From a bacterium (lineage in GTDB: Bacteria > Hinthialibacterota > Hinthialibacteria > H5-UNCL2), in assembly GCA_015075175.1 (NCBI GenBank), contig JABTUV010000004.1, forward strand, positions 248,001-312,000: a stretch of DNA of 64,000 nucleotides, given 5' to 3'. Position 1 is the stretch's first letter. The number at the start of each line of letters is the position of its first letter. Below are positions 7,118 to 16,555 of the stretch, one piece after another. The position numbers and the translations under genes were made by a program. Under the pieces are notes generated by a model that did not search any database, had not been told where the DNA came from, and saw only the letters and a list, made by a program, of their open reading frames with translations.

Positions 7118-9634
7118 ATGAATGCGCCGCGCACTCCCGAAGTGGAAGCCGTCCGCTTTCCCTTTGCCACGGCTGAACCCAGGTGGCAGGAGGTCTGGAA
7201 GGCCGAAAAGCTGTTTGTCTGCCCGGCGTAAAAGACCGCCTCGGGCATCTACGTGCTGGAGATGTTCCCCTATCCGTCCGGCCGCATCCACATGGGCCAC
7301 GTGCGCAACTATTCCATCGGCGACGTGGTGGCGCGCTATCTCATCATGCGCGGTTGCACCGTGTTGCATCCGATGGGCTGGGACGCCTTCGGGCTGCCCG
7401 CGGAAAACGCCGCGCAAAAGCACGGCGTGCATCCGCGCCAGTGGACGCTGGACAACATCGCCGACATGCGCGGCCAATTGCAGCGCCTGGGACTGGCCTA
7501 CGACTGGGACCGCGAAGTGGCGACCTGCCTGCCCGATTACTACAAGTGGGGCCAGTGGCTGTTTCTCAAAATGTACGAGAAGGGCCTCGTCTATCGCAAG
7601 AAGGCCGCCGTCAACTGGTGCCCCAAGTGCGAGTCGGTGCTCGCCAACGAGCAGGTGATCGGCGGGATGTGCTGGCGGCACGAGGACACCCCCGTCGAGA
7701 GCCGGCAACTGGAGCAGTGGTTCATCCGCATCACCGACTACGCGCAGGAGCTGCTGGACGATCTGGACAAGTTGACGGAGTGGCCGGAGCGTGTGGTGAC
7801 GATGCAGCGCAACTGGATCGGCCGCTCGGTCGGCACGCGCGTGACGTTTACCGCCATCGGCGCGGCGGACGGCTGGCAGCATCCCTTCGACGTGTTCACT
7901 ACGCGCCCGGACACGCTCTTCGGCGCGACCTACGTGGTCTTTGCGCCCGAGCATCCGCTGGTGGAAAAACTGGTCAGCCCGCAGCATCGCAAGGCGGCGC
8001 TCGACTACATCGCCGCCGCGCGCAAGGCGACCGCCCAGGATCGCATGGCGGAAAACCGCGAGAAGACGGGAGTTTTTCTGGGGGCCTACGCCATCAATCC
8101 CGTCAACGACGAGCGCATCCCCATCTACATCTCCGACTACGTGCTGGTCGAATACGGAACCGGCGTGGTGATGGCCGTTCCCACCCACGACCAGCGCGAC
8201 TTCGAGTTCGCCCGCAAGTACGATCTGCCGCTGCGCATCGTGATCCGCGCCGAGGGCGTGCCCGAAAGCGAGGCGGACATGACCGCCGCCTATGAGGGGC
8301 CCGGCATGATGGTCGAGAGCGGTCCTTTCACCGGTCTGTCCAGCGAAGAAGGCAAGATGAAGATCACTGAGTGGTTGGAGGGGCGCGGGAAAGGCAAGGC
8401 GGAGATTCAGTATCGCTTGAAGGATTGGCTGATCTCGCGCCAGCGTTATTGGGGAATGCCGATTCCCATCATCCATTGCGGGAAGTGCGGACTTGTGCCC
8501 GTGCCGGAGAAGGACCTGCCGGTCGACCTGCCGGAAAAAGTCGATCTCGCCGCCATCGGCAACTCGCCGCTCTCGCGCGTGCCCGAATGGCTCAATGTCG
8601 CGTGCCCGTCGTGCGGCGGATCGGCCCGGCGCGATCCCGACACCATCGACACGTTTTTCGACTCATCGTGGTATTTCCTGCGCTTCATCGACGCCCGCAA
8701 CGACCGCGCGCCGTGGGACAAGGCGCTGGCCGAGCAGTGGATGCCGGTCGATCTCTACATCGGCGGCATCGAGCACGCCATCCTGCATCTGCTCTACTCG
8801 CGCTTCTTCACCAAGGTCATGCGCGACCTGGGCCTGCTTGCGCGCGTGAGCGAGCCTTTCAAGAAGCTGGTCACGCAGGGCATGGTCACCAAGGACGGCG
8901 CCAAGATGTCCAAGAGCCTGGGCAACACGGTGGACCCGGGCGCGATCATCCAAGAGTATGGCGCGGATACGGCGCGGCTGTTCATCCTCTTCGCGTCCCC
9001 GCCGCAGAAGGACCTGGAGTGGAGCGAATCGGGCGTGGCCGGATGCTCGCGCTTTCTGGATCGTGTTTATCGCCTCATGGTCAAGTATGCGCCCCGGCTG
9101 GCGGCGGTTCCCGACAGCGACCCGGAGCACCCGGCCGGCGACGATCTGGCGCTGACGCAGCGGTTGCACCAGACGTTGAAGGCCGTCACCGACGACATCG
9201 AGCAGCGCTTCCAGTTCAACACCGCGATTTCCCGCATCATGGAGCTGGTCAACGAGCTGTATCGCGTGGCCTGGGACGAGCAAAAGGTAAGCGATGCCGT
9301 GTTGGCGACCGCGCTGCGGCGGCTGGCGCAAATGCTCTCGCCCTTCGCCCCGCACTTGGCGGAGGAGTGCTGGGAGATGCTCGCCGGTCCCGGGCGCGTG
9401 TGCCGGTCCAACTGGCCCCGGTATGATCCGCGTTTTGTCGTGGAAGACACCGTGGAGATCGTGGTGCAGGTCAACGGCAAGAAGCGCGCCGAGCTGCGCC
9501 TGCCCCTCAACGCGACGCAGGACGACGCCAGGACCGCGGCGCTCGCCGACGGACGCGTCCAACGGCACCTGGAAGGAAGACCGGTGCGCAAGGTCGTGTA
9601 CGTGCCGGGCCGATTGATTTCATTCGTGGTCTGA
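7118..9634 (+). CDS. leuS: Leucyl-tRNA synthetase, with an in-frame TAA at codon 38
   Basis: Charges tRNA-Leu in the cytoplasm. From ATG 7118 (GAGG at 7105-7108) the frame reads a typical LeuRS start, then TAA at 7229-7231, then continues in the same frame to 9634 (838 codons). Beyond the stop, [17 protein letters not shown] contains the HIGH-type motif, CPKC near the insert is the zinc-binding knuckle, [20 protein letters not shown] and [12 protein letters not shown] are CP1 editing-domain motifs, and KMSKS lies at about codons 596-600. A start at ATG 7253 would remove the first 45 residues, which most LeuRS need for folding of the catalytic domain. A single-base error (GAA read as TAA) is the simplest explanation; a real nonsense mutation would be harmful unless another copy exists. 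Confidence 0.93.
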
Positions 9635-9670
9635 CGAATCAGCAGGGTACGTCGCCACGATGGAAACAAG

Positions 9671-9749
9671 ACCGAGTCCCTGAGCAGCGGTCCGCCCTAA
9701 ACGCAGCGACGCGAGGCGATGTCGCATCGGGCCGCGTGTCGAAGGGCGG
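9671..9749. repeat. Family B dispersed repeat downstream of leuS
   Basis: Begins ACCGAGTCCCTGAGCAGCGG and ends GCCGCGTGTCGAAGGGC, the same ends as the elements at 6188 and 63574. It fills most of the gap between leuS and the ComEA-like gene. Confidence 0.6.
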
Positions 9750-9808
9750 CGATGCGCTGCCGGCCGCCGGCGAAAGCAGAGAGAAGGATTCTCCGGGAGA
9801 AAGGCGCG

Positions 9809-10300
9809 ATGGATCGGTTGGAGTTCACCCTCGTGGTCGCGCTGGTGCTGGCGATTGCGGGCGGAGTCGGCTATCGACACTGGCGCGACAGCCGACCGCC
9901 GCTGCAGCCGGTTGTGATCTACGGGCGCAGCCAGTTCACTGAAAGAGAATCGATGCCTCGTCCGGAAGTGGTCGCTTCGGCGGCGGCGGCGGTCATCGAC
10001 GAGACCACTCCGCCGGCGGTGGCTCCGGCGCCGGTCGCCTCGTCGCCGATGCATCTGGACGGCGCGCTCGTGCTCCTGAATCAGGCCGACTTGGCGCGGC
10101 TGCAGGACGTGCCGGGCATCGGGCCGGTCATGGCCCAGCGCATCATGGCCGCCCGTCAGGCCCGCGGCGGCTTCATCAACTGGCGCGAACTCTCCGAAGT
10201 CTCCGGCATCGGCGACAAGCGCCTTGAAGAAATACGCAATTCCTTTATGCTTGAGGCTCAGAAGGCGGGTGGGCCGGCGGCGCTGATCCAGGAGCCGTAA
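9809..10300 (+). CDS. ComEA-like membrane-anchored helix-hairpin-helix DNA-binding protein
   Basis: 163 residues from ATG 9809, chosen because GGGAGAAAGG sits 4 bases upstream; the longer frame from 9719 runs through repeat DNA. Residues about 6-24 (FTLVVALVLAIAGGVGY) are a single membrane anchor. A Pro/Ala-rich linker follows (about 50-85). Residues about 88-145 hold tandem HhH motifs, VPGIGPVMAQRIMAAR and VSGIGDKRLEEIR, as in ComEA, the dsDNA receptor for natural transformation. The domain order (anchor, linker, HhH) fits ComEA. Many bacteria carry such proteins without known competence, so the DNA-uptake role is inference; no other com gene is in the window. Confidence 0.75.
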   Translation: MDRLEFTLVVALVLAIAGGVGYRHWRDSRPPLQPVVIYGRSQFTERESMPRPEVVASAAAAVIDETTPPAVAPAPVASSPMHLDGALVLLNQADLARLQDVPGIGPVMAQRIMAARQARGGFINWRELSEVSGIGDKRLEEIRNSFMLEAQKAGGPAALIQEP

Positions 10301-10303
10301 CAC

Positions 10304-11176
10304 GTGCAAAAGGGCGGCAAATTCCTCTGCATGGGCTGCAACCACTACTTCCCCCGCAGGGAAGTCGAGCTGGTGGAAGGAGTGGCGTTTTGCGCCTCCT
10401 GCCAGGACGCCAAGGCTGAGTTCATTCAGAACCGCCTGCGCCAGAAGGCGGAGAAGGCGGCGCCCCAGGCGCTCGGTTACGCGACCGCGGAAGACGAGGC
10501 CAAGTGGGAGGCCAGCTTCGACACCTCGCAGATGATTTCGGTCTCGACCGGCCGGGCGCGGCGTCTCAAGTCCCCCATCGAGGTCAAAAAGAGCGCCGGG
10601 TTCTTTTGGCTGATGCTGGCGGCGGTCATCGATCTTGTTCCCGTGGGCGCATTTCTCTACTGGAGCTATAGCCGGAATCCGCAAAACGGCACGTGGTGGA
10701 CGCCGGACGCCCTGTTGGTGCTCTTGGGCGTTTTGGCCTATCGCATCCTGTTCACGCTTATGTTTGGCAAGAGCATCGGCATGGCGCTGGCCGGCATCCG
10801 CCCGGTGGGAGCGGACGGGCGGCCGGTGGGGTTGTTGGGATCGCTGCTGCATGGGGCGCTTTTCATACTCGGGCGGGTGGTCACCGAAGCCGATTGGAAG
10901 CGGGCGGCGGCGCGGGCGGTATACTTCGCCGAACGGCGCGCCCAAGCCAATGTGAAGGTGGAGGCGGCCCGTCCCGGACCGCTGGGCCTGGGCAGCCGCA
11001 AAGTCGAGATCAAGCCAAGCGAGCCTGCCGCGGCGCCTTCGATCCACAGCGACCCTTGGAGCGACCCCGATTGGACGCCTCCGCAGCAAAACCCGCCCAG
11101 CGATCCCTGGAACGATCCCGACTGGAAGCCGCCGCCTGACCACAGCAGCGATCCGTGGAATGACCCGTCGCGATGA
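10304..11176 (+). CDS. Zinc-ribbon/RDD-family membrane protein with C-terminal DPW repeats
   Basis: 290 residues from GTG 10304, three bases after the ComEA-like stop, with GGAG upstream; a later ATG (10331) would cut off the first cysteine of the zinc ribbon, so the GTG is preferred. C9/C12 and C30/C33 form a four-Cys knuckle. Two membrane segments follow (about 97-121 and 133-151). The sequence GKSIGMALAGIRPVGADGRP is the typical second half of the RDD fold, though the R-D-D signature itself is not intact. The tail (about 245-290) contains three repeats of DPW-[SN]-DP-[DS]. RDD proteins have mostly unknown roles, some in ion or solute transport. The gene overlaps the next by 4 bases (ATGA). 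Confidence 0.65.
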   Translation: MQKGGKFLCMGCNHYFPRREVELVEGVAFCASCQDAKAEFIQNRLRQKAEKAAPQALGYATAEDEAKWEASFDTSQMISVSTGRARRLKSPIEVKKSAGFFWLMLAAVIDLVPVGAFLYWSYSRNPQNGTWWTPDALLVLLGVLAYRILFTLMFGKSIGMALAGIRPVGADGRPVGLLGSLLHGALFILGRVVTEADWKRAAARAVYFAERRAQANVKVEAARPGPLGLGSRKVEIKPSEPAAAPSIHSDPWSDPDWTPPQQNPPSDPWNDPDWKPPPDHSSDPWNDPSR

Positions 11177-12242
11177 GCGCGTTGCGTCCTTGCATCGGCC
11201 TCCTGGCCACGGGGTTGACTGCGCCCACGGGAACGGTGCGTACGCGCCCGGCTGGCGCAGTGGCTGCCGCAGGTGGCGCCTGGCCTGCTTCGTGGTCTTC
11301 GCCCAGCCCGCATTTCTGGAATCCATCAACTGGCGCGACAGTGACAACGCGTGGGCCGTGGCGTGCGCTGCGGGAGGGAGCTTTCGCCGCATCGCCGCCG
11401 AGCGCCTAATCCTGCCGCGGATACTTCGCCGCCAGCGGCTGGACTTGCTCCACGCCTTGTCGCTGGCCGCCCCGCCTTCCCTGCCCTGCCCCATGATCGC
11501 AACCGTGCACGATCTCGGCATGATGGCGTACCCGCAGTATTACCCCCCGCTGCGGCGCGCCTATCTGTCGTGGGCGGTACAGGACTCTACGCGGCGCGCC
11601 CGGGTCGTGATCGTCGATTCGCGCTCCGTCGCCCGGCAGGTGGAGGAGCGGCTCTCGGTTCCCGCGCAGAAGATAAGCGTGATTCCTCTCGGCATCGATC
11701 CGGTGGAAGTAAGTAATAGAACGCGGCGCGGCCACGTGCTCATGCTGGGCGCAGGCGAGCCGCGCAAGCGCGCCGACCTCCTGGCCGCCGCCTATCGGCG
11801 CGCCACGCGTGAAACCGGGCTTCCCGAGCTCGTCCTGGCGGGCCGCTCCCTCCCGCAACGCGACGAGACGACCCCGCATGGCCGCATCCGCCGGCGCCCG
11901 TTTCTCTCCGACGCCGACCGGGATGAACTTCTATCGACCGCAGGGCTGCTGGTTTCGCCGTCGCTGGATGAAGGTTACGATCTGCCGCCCCACGAGGCGC
12001 TGGCGCGCGGCGTTCCGGTACTATTGAGCGACATCCCCGTGCATCGGGAAGTCTTCGGCGAGGACGCCCATTACTTTCCAGCCGGCGACGCCCAGGGACT
12101 GGCGACGCGCCTTTGCGAGCTGTATGCGCACGGGCTTCCCCCGCCTCCACCACGTGAGGTCGTGCTTAAGTGGGGGACGCGTACGTGGCGCCGGACCGCC
12201 GAAGCGACGGCCGAGCTCTATCGCCGATATTATACGCCGTAG
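11173..12242 (+). CDS. GT4-family glycosyltransferase (frameshifts near the 5' end)
   Basis: The C-terminal two thirds are clear: HVLMLGAGEPRKRADLLAAA (donor-binding Rossmann), LVLAGRSLP, and SPSLDEGYDLPPHEALARG with the EX7E-type motif of GT-B glycosyltransferases, all in the frame ending at TAG 12240-12242. The natural start is ATG 11173, which overlaps the previous stop as ATGA and reads RPCIGLLATGLTAPTGT, a typical GT4 start. Between about 11233 and 11290 at least two frame changes are needed to join it to the main frame (QPAFLESINWRDSDN). Acceptor and donor are unknown. The stop codon lies within a hairpin. Confidence 0.75.
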
Positions 12243-12265
12243 CGGCGACAGGATGTCGCCGCTAC
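12239..12265. terminator. Perfect 12-base-pair hairpin between convergent genes (repeat family E)
   Basis: Arms 12239-12250 and 12254-12265 are perfectly complementary around GGA, containing GGCGACA and TGTCGCC. It overlaps the stop of the glycosyltransferase gene and the end of the symporter gene, so it could end transcription from both sides. A related hairpin follows the stop at 34398. Confidence 0.55.
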
Positions 12266-13539
12266 GCCGCATCCAGCCGCTCGACCACGGCTGCGCCGAC
12301 CGCGTCGCCCCAAACGTTGACCGCGGTGCGAAAGCGATCCAGGATCCAATCCACGACGAAAATGAGCTCAATCCCCTCGAACGGCAGTCCCACCGCCTGC
12401 AGCACGATGGCCATGGTAAAAAGGCCCGCCTCGGGAATGCCCGCCGCGCCGATGGAGGCCAGCGTGGCCGTGATGGCCACGATCACGACGGCCGCGCCGG
12501 ACAGTTCCAGTCCATAGGCCTGTGCGATGAAAATCGCGGCGACCGCCTCGTAGAGGGCCGTGCCGTCCATGTTGATGGTCGCCCCCAGCGGCAAAACGAA
12601 CTGCGCGGCGCGCGGCGACACGCGGTTGCCCTTTTCCGTACACTCCATCGTGATCGGCAGGGTGGCCGAACTGGAGGCGGAACCGAACGCATTCAGGAGT
12701 GCAATCAGCATGTTGCCGGCGTAGCGATGCGGCGCCCTCCGCGCCACGAAGAAGAGAATCATGGGAAGAAACAGGACGGCGTGAATCGCCCGTCCCAGGA
12801 GGACCACGCTCATGTAGCGCCCCAGCGAGGCGAGAATGGCTTCGGCGCCGGCGATCCCGCCCGCCGCCAACACCTCCTTGCCGAAGCGCGCCGCGACCAG
12901 TCCGAAAATGCCGACCGGCGCAAACCATAGGACGAGCATCACGATCTGCATGATGGCGTCGTTGAGGCCGCGCGCCACGAGCAGCACATTCTCGCCGGTC
13001 TTGCCCAGGGTCGTCAGGACGCCGCCCAGGATCAATGCAAATACGATCAACGGCAGAATGTCGGCGCGCGCCATGGCGTCGAAGAGATTGTCGGCGACCA
13101 TGCGATTGAGCATGTCCAACAGGAAGCGCCAGGCCAGCAGCAGGCCGGTCGGCGGAGCCTCGCCCTCCTCGCCCGCCATGCCCATGCGCTCCAGGCCCGC
13201 GATCTCGTGCTTGGTGTCCAGCGAGATGCCCCGGCCGGGCTGCATCGCAGTGACCAGGATGATCCCCAGGCAAACCGCGATAAGGGTCGTCGAGAGATAG
13301 TAACCCAGAGTGAGGGCTCCCATGCGGCCGATGCGGCGCACGTCGCCCAACGACGAGATGCCGACCATGATCGAGGTCAGCACCAGCGGAACCACGATCA
13401 TCTTGAGCATGCGAAGGAAGAGATCGCCGAGCAGTTTGAAATGGACGGCCAGCTGGGGCAGGGCGACGCCGCACAGGAGTCCCAGCGCGACTCCCGACAC
13501 GATGGCGAACAAGAGGATGCGATGGCGCCGGGGGTTCAC
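12262..13539 (-). CDS. Sodium/proton:dicarboxylate (glutamate) symporter, DAACS family
   Basis: 425 residues from GTG 13539. About eight membrane helices plus two re-entrant loops match GltP/GltT/DctA proteins. Family signatures visible are GSASSSATLPITM (serine-rich re-entrant hairpin HP1), GATINMDGTALYE (the NMDGT sodium/substrate site), and GIPEAGLFTMAI with VDWILDRFRTAVNVWGDAVG (HP2/TM8 substrate site). The Asp and Asn in DRFRTAVNVWGD are substrate-binding positions. An acidic, proline-containing loop (EEGEAPPTG) precedes TM4. Imports dicarboxylates or acidic amino acids at the inner membrane. It lies 57 bases after the SurA-like gene, perhaps in the same transcript. Substrate not determined. 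Confidence 0.9.
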   Translation of the reverse strand: MNPRRHRILLFAIVSGVALGLLCGVALPQLAVHFKLLGDLFLRMLKMIVVPLVLTSIMVGISSLGDVRRIGRMGALTLGYYLSTTLIAVCLGIILVTAMQPGRGISLDTKHEIAGLERMGMAGEEGEAPPTGLLLAWRFLLDMLNRMVADNLFDAMARADILPLIVFALILGGVLTTLGKTGENVLLVARGLNDAIMQIVMLVLWFAPVGIFGLVAARFGKEVLAAGGIAGAEAILASLGRYMSVVLLGRAIHAVLFLPMILFFVARRAPHRYAGNMLIALLNAFGSASSSATLPITMECTEKGNRVSPRAAQFVLPLGATINMDGTALYEAVAAIFIAQAYGLELSGAAVVIVAITATLASIGAAGIPEAGLFTMAIVLQAVGLPFEGIELIFVVDWILDRFRTAVNVWGDAVGAAVVERLDAA

Positions 13540-13596
13540 GCGCTGGCGTCCCTCTCAAGTTCGGAATTGCTGCCGCCGCGAAAGCCGCGATCGGAA

Positions 13597-15408
13597 CTAC
13601 ATCCCGTAGCGTTGGCGGTAGAGGACGAGCGCCTTGTCGCCGTCCAGGTCCTTGATGACGTCGGCGGTCTCCTGGAGCGCGGCGGCGTCCCAATCGCCGG
13701 TCATGGACTCGGTGAACTTGCGGTATTCCTCGAGGCGGATTTCGTCGGTCTCCAACGTCTTCAGGCGCTCGCGGGCGCGGCGGCGGGCCTCTTCGGCGGG
13801 CAGCGGCTCCTCGGGAAAGACGCGATCCACCCAGATCAGCATGTAGCCGTCCTGCAATTCCACCGGATCGGAAATCTCCCCCTCCTGCATTCGGAAGGCG
13901 ACTTCGTCGAAGCGCCGCCCCATGGGACCCGAGTAGACCACGCCCACGTCGCCGCCGTTGCGAAACGAGGGATCGTCCGAATAGAGCTGGGCGGCGATGC
14001 GGAAATCCAACCCGCGCACGATCTTGCCCAAAACGTCCCAGGTCTGGTTCTCCGCCAGGCGCATGGCCGCGTATTTTTCCACCCGGTCGGTCAGGTCGGT
14101 GATCTCGGCCCGCTGGGTGATGATGTAAGCGCGCAGTTGCCGCAGAGTCTGGTTGAGTCCCGGAGTTTCCGCCAGGCACTGGTCGATCTTCTCCTCGGTG
14201 ATGCGGGCGGGCAGCTCGTCGTTGACGCGCTGCTGCAGGTAGGCTTCGGCCAGCAGGCGGTTGGCCCAGAGCGCAAGGTCGTATTTCACCACGTCGCTCT
14301 CACGGAAGTTCTCGTCGGCGGCGGCGCGGCGGATGAGCTCGTTTTCCGCCAGTTCGTGCAGGAACTCGACCTGGTCGCGCACGTCCGTGAACTCGGAGGC
14401 CAGGCGCGAGAAGTCCCCCAGCGTCAAAAGCAGGATCTCGTCTCCGTTGCGCTCGCGGATGGAGAGCACGATGTCGCGCGGCGAGGACTCGCGCCGCCGC
14501 ACCAGCGAGTCGTTGAGTTCGATCTTGAGCGCCTGCGCCCGTTCCATTTTCTCGCGGAAGGCCGCGCGCACGCGCGTGGCCTGGCGGCGGAAAATCTCCG
14601 AACGCACCATCGGCTCCACCTGCGCCAGCGGCGCCGTCATTCCCTGGGTGACCGACAGAAGCCTGACGATGTAATAATATTCGTCGCTCTCCGCGATCCC
14701 GCTGATTTTGCCCCGCGACAGGGCGGCCAGCGTTTCCAAAAGCACCGGAGAAACCTTGCGCTGGCCCGCGGAGACCTCGAAGTCCATCAGCTTCCGGAAG
14801 GGATTGACGTCGGAGAAGTCGTGAGCTACCGCCAGAAAGTCGCCGCCCGCCTTGATGATGCCGTAGGCCTCCTCGGCCATGCGCCGGGCCTCCAACGGCG
14901 GCCGCCGCGTCTTGCTGATGGCGATATAGTTGAACCGATAGCGGTCCGGGCGCGTGAAGTCCTCGCGGTTGTCTTCGTAGAAGCGTTTCACGTCCTGACG
15001 CGAGACGCGAATGTTGCCGTAGAGCCGGTGCGAGCGATAGTCCCGGATCAGGAGTTCGTTGGTCCTTTCTTCCAGGGCGTCGGTGAACTCGCGCGTCTGG
15101 TCCAGGCCCAGGCGCCGGGCCGACTCGGCCAGCTTTTCGTCGGCCAGAAACCTCATCGCCTCGCGCGTCATCCAGGCGGTCTCGCTGCCCGCCGCCTGGT
15201 AGAAGGCCTCACGCTTGGAGAACTCGAAGAAGCGGTCGATGAACCATCCCTGGGTGAGAGGTTTGCCTTCGACCGTGCCGATGATCTTGTTGGGGACGAT
15301 GATGCCGCCCACGTCGCCGCTGCGGGCGCATCCTCCCAGGGAAAAAACCACCGCTCCCACAAGGACGGAGAGGCCCGCCGCTGCGACCGGAAAATTGAGG
15401 CGCTTCAT
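13597..15408 (-). CDS. SurA/PrsA-like lipoprotein with two parvulin-type PPIase modules
   Basis: 603 residues from ATG 15408 with GGAG just upstream. Signal peptide and lipobox SLGGC place a lipidated Cys at residue 27. A helical SurA-N-like region follows (about 45-155). Two parvulin-like segments are visible: about 160-265 (RYRFNYIAISKTRRPP to DEYYYIVRLLSV) and about 440-530 (DDPSFRNGGDVGVVYSGPM, LQDGYMLIWVDRV). Parvulin chaperones assist folding and transport of outer-membrane proteins such as LptD through the periplasm. The first module lacks some standard catalytic patterns and may be a chaperone only. Its promoter is divergent from that of the GT2 gene. Confidence 0.82.
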   Translation of the reverse strand: MKRLNFPVAAAGLSVLVGAVVFSLGGCARSGDVGGIIVPNKIIGTVEGKPLTQGWFIDRFFEFSKREAFYQAAGSETAWMTREAMRFLADEKLAESARRLGLDQTREFTDALEERTNELLIRDYRSHRLYGNIRVSRQDVKRFYEDNREDFTRPDRYRFNYIAISKTRRPPLEARRMAEEAYGIIKAGGDFLAVAHDFSDVNPFRKLMDFEVSAGQRKVSPVLLETLAALSRGKISGIAESDEYYYIVRLLSVTQGMTAPLAQVEPMVRSEIFRRQATRVRAAFREKMERAQALKIELNDSLVRRRESSPRDIVLSIRERNGDEILLLTLGDFSRLASEFTDVRDQVEFLHELAENELIRRAAADENFRESDVVKYDLALWANRLLAEAYLQQRVNDELPARITEEKIDQCLAETPGLNQTLRQLRAYIITQRAEITDLTDRVEKYAAMRLAENQTWDVLGKIVRGLDFRIAAQLYSDDPSFRNGGDVGVVYSGPMGRRFDEVAFRMQEGEISDPVELQDGYMLIWVDRVFPEEPLPAEEARRRARERLKTLETDEIRLEEYRKFTESMTGDWDAAALQETADVIKDLDGDKALVLYRQRYGM

Positions 15409-15451
15409 GATTCTCCAGAAATCACAGGGTCAATCACGATTCACGGCCCGC

Positions 15452-15480
15452 AATCTAGCATCCGTCAGCCGCGATTTCAA
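15452..15480 (-). promoter_or_regulatory. Promoter for the SurA-like gene
   Basis: Minus strand TTGAAA (15480-15475), 17-base spacer, TAGATT (15457-15452), about 44 bases upstream of the ATG at 15408. Confidence 0.6.
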
Positions 15481-15499
15481 GGCGCGCCGACGCTGCGGC

Positions 15500-15529
15500 T
15501 TGACAGGGGCCGCAGCCCAAGGCTAAATA
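15500..15529 (+). promoter_or_regulatory. Promoter for the GT2 gene; helps choose its start codon
   Basis: TTGACA (15500-15505), 18-base spacer, TAAATA (15524-15529). Transcription should begin near 15536, downstream of the GTG at 15534, so the usable start is ATG 15567. It is back to back with the minus-strand promoter at 15452-15480. Confidence 0.55.
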
Positions 15530-15566
15530 CGCCGTGAAATCATCACCCGGATCGGCTGTCGCGTCC

Positions 15567-16313
15567 ATGCCCGTTCCCAGGAGCCTCTCGGTTTTCTTCC
15601 CCGCCCACAACGAGGTGGACAACATCGGTCCGCTCACGGAGAAGACCGTGCGGTTTCTGCGCGGCAAGCCGGGGCTGACTTTTGAAGTCATCATCGTCAA
15701 CGACGGCAGCACGGATGGAACCCGCGAGAGGGCGGACGAGCTGGCCCGCGCGTATCCCGAGGTGCGCGCCGTCCATCACGACGTGAACAAAGGCTACGGG
15801 GGCGCCGTATGGACGGGTATTCGAGAGTCGCGCCACGAGGCGGTGTTTTTCACCGACGGAGACGGCCAGTTTGACGTCACCGAACTGGACCTGCTTTTTC
15901 CCCACTACGGCCAGTACGACGCGGTTTTCGGCTATCGCATCAAGCGCGCCGACCCGCTGCACCGGCTGCTCTTCGCCAAGGCGTGGGGATTGCTGATCCG
16001 CATCCTGTTTGGATTTCGCCTGCGGGATCTGGATTGCGCCTTCAAGCTGATCCGCCGCGACCTGTTGGCCGATCTCTTCCAGGAGACGGCAGGCGCGATG
16101 GTGACGGTGGAACTCCTGGCCAAGTTGACGCGCAAGGGCCTCTCCTACACCGAGGTCGGCGTGCACCACTATCCGCGCCGCGCCGGCGTGCAGTCGGGCG
16201 GCAGTCTCAAGGTGATCCTGCGCGCCTTCCGCGAGCTCTTCAAGACCTACTGGAAACTGCGGGGGCGGCGACCGGCCCTGGGCAGAGGCAAGAACCAAAG
16301 CCCAAAGCCCTGA
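15567..16313 (+). CDS. GT2-family glycosyltransferase, dolichol-phosphate-mannose-synthase-like
   Basis: 248 residues from ATG 15567; a GTG at 15534 would add 11 residues but probably precedes the transcription start. SVFFPAHNEVDNI at the N-terminus, EVIIVNDGSTDGT (nucleotide-binding) and FFTDGDGQFD (DXD metal motif) define a GT-A fold GT2 enzyme of the DPMS/DPG-synthase group. LDCAFKLIRRDLL in the middle is typical of polyprenyl-phosphate sugar transferases. No membrane segment at the C-terminus is visible. It probably loads a sugar on undecaprenyl phosphate or modifies a surface glycan. It faces away from the SurA-like gene and is followed by repeat DNA. Confidence 0.82.
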   Translation: MPVPRSLSVFFPAHNEVDNIGPLTEKTVRFLRGKPGLTFEVIIVNDGSTDGTRERADELARAYPEVRAVHHDVNKGYGGAVWTGIRESRHEAVFFTDGDGQFDVTELDLLFPHYGQYDAVFGYRIKRADPLHRLLFAKAWGLLIRILFGFRLRDLDCAFKLIRRDLLADLFQETAGAMVTVELLAKLTRKGLSYTEVGVHHYPRRAGVQSGGSLKVILRAFRELFKTYWKLRGRRPALGRGKNQSPKP

Positions 16314-16555
16314 GCGGCGGCGAAGCCGCGCGTCGATGGGCGATTTTGATGCGGCAGACTCCCCCAATGCGGCTCTGGCTCTCCACTTCATGGGAAGGGA
16401 TGCTCTACTTTGCCCGCGCCGGCAAGCAGGCGCACTCCATACGACGCCGGCGCGGCAGCAAGCAGCCGCACTCCACGCGGCCCTTGTTCGCCTTGCAATT
16501 CCTTCGCCTTTTGCTTAACCTCAAGCCCCCAGTTACGATTGGGAGGTAAAGACTC
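16314..16555. other. Non-coding gap with repeat remnants and the trxB ribosome-binding site
   Basis: A short family B remnant (CCTGAGCGGCGGCGAAGCCGC at about 16309-16329, then GCGTCGATGGG) overlaps the end of the preceding gene. At about 16430-16480 the phrase GGCAAGCAGGCGCACTCCA is repeated as a diverged copy. GGGAGG at 16541-16546 is a strong ribosome-binding site for trxB. Confidence 0.55.

Noticed and set aside
9620-11521. 633-residue minus-strand open frame
   Set aside because: Antisense of the ComEA-like, RDD and glycosyltransferase genes; Arg-rich with no domain.
12368-14179. 603-residue minus-strand frame overlapping the symporter
   Set aside because: Out-of-frame reading of the symporter and SurA-like genes, both of which have clear family motifs.
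13207-15537. 776-residue plus-strand open frame
   Set aside because: Antisense of the SurA-like and symporter genes; His/Gln/Val-rich composition typical of shadow frames in GC-rich DNA.
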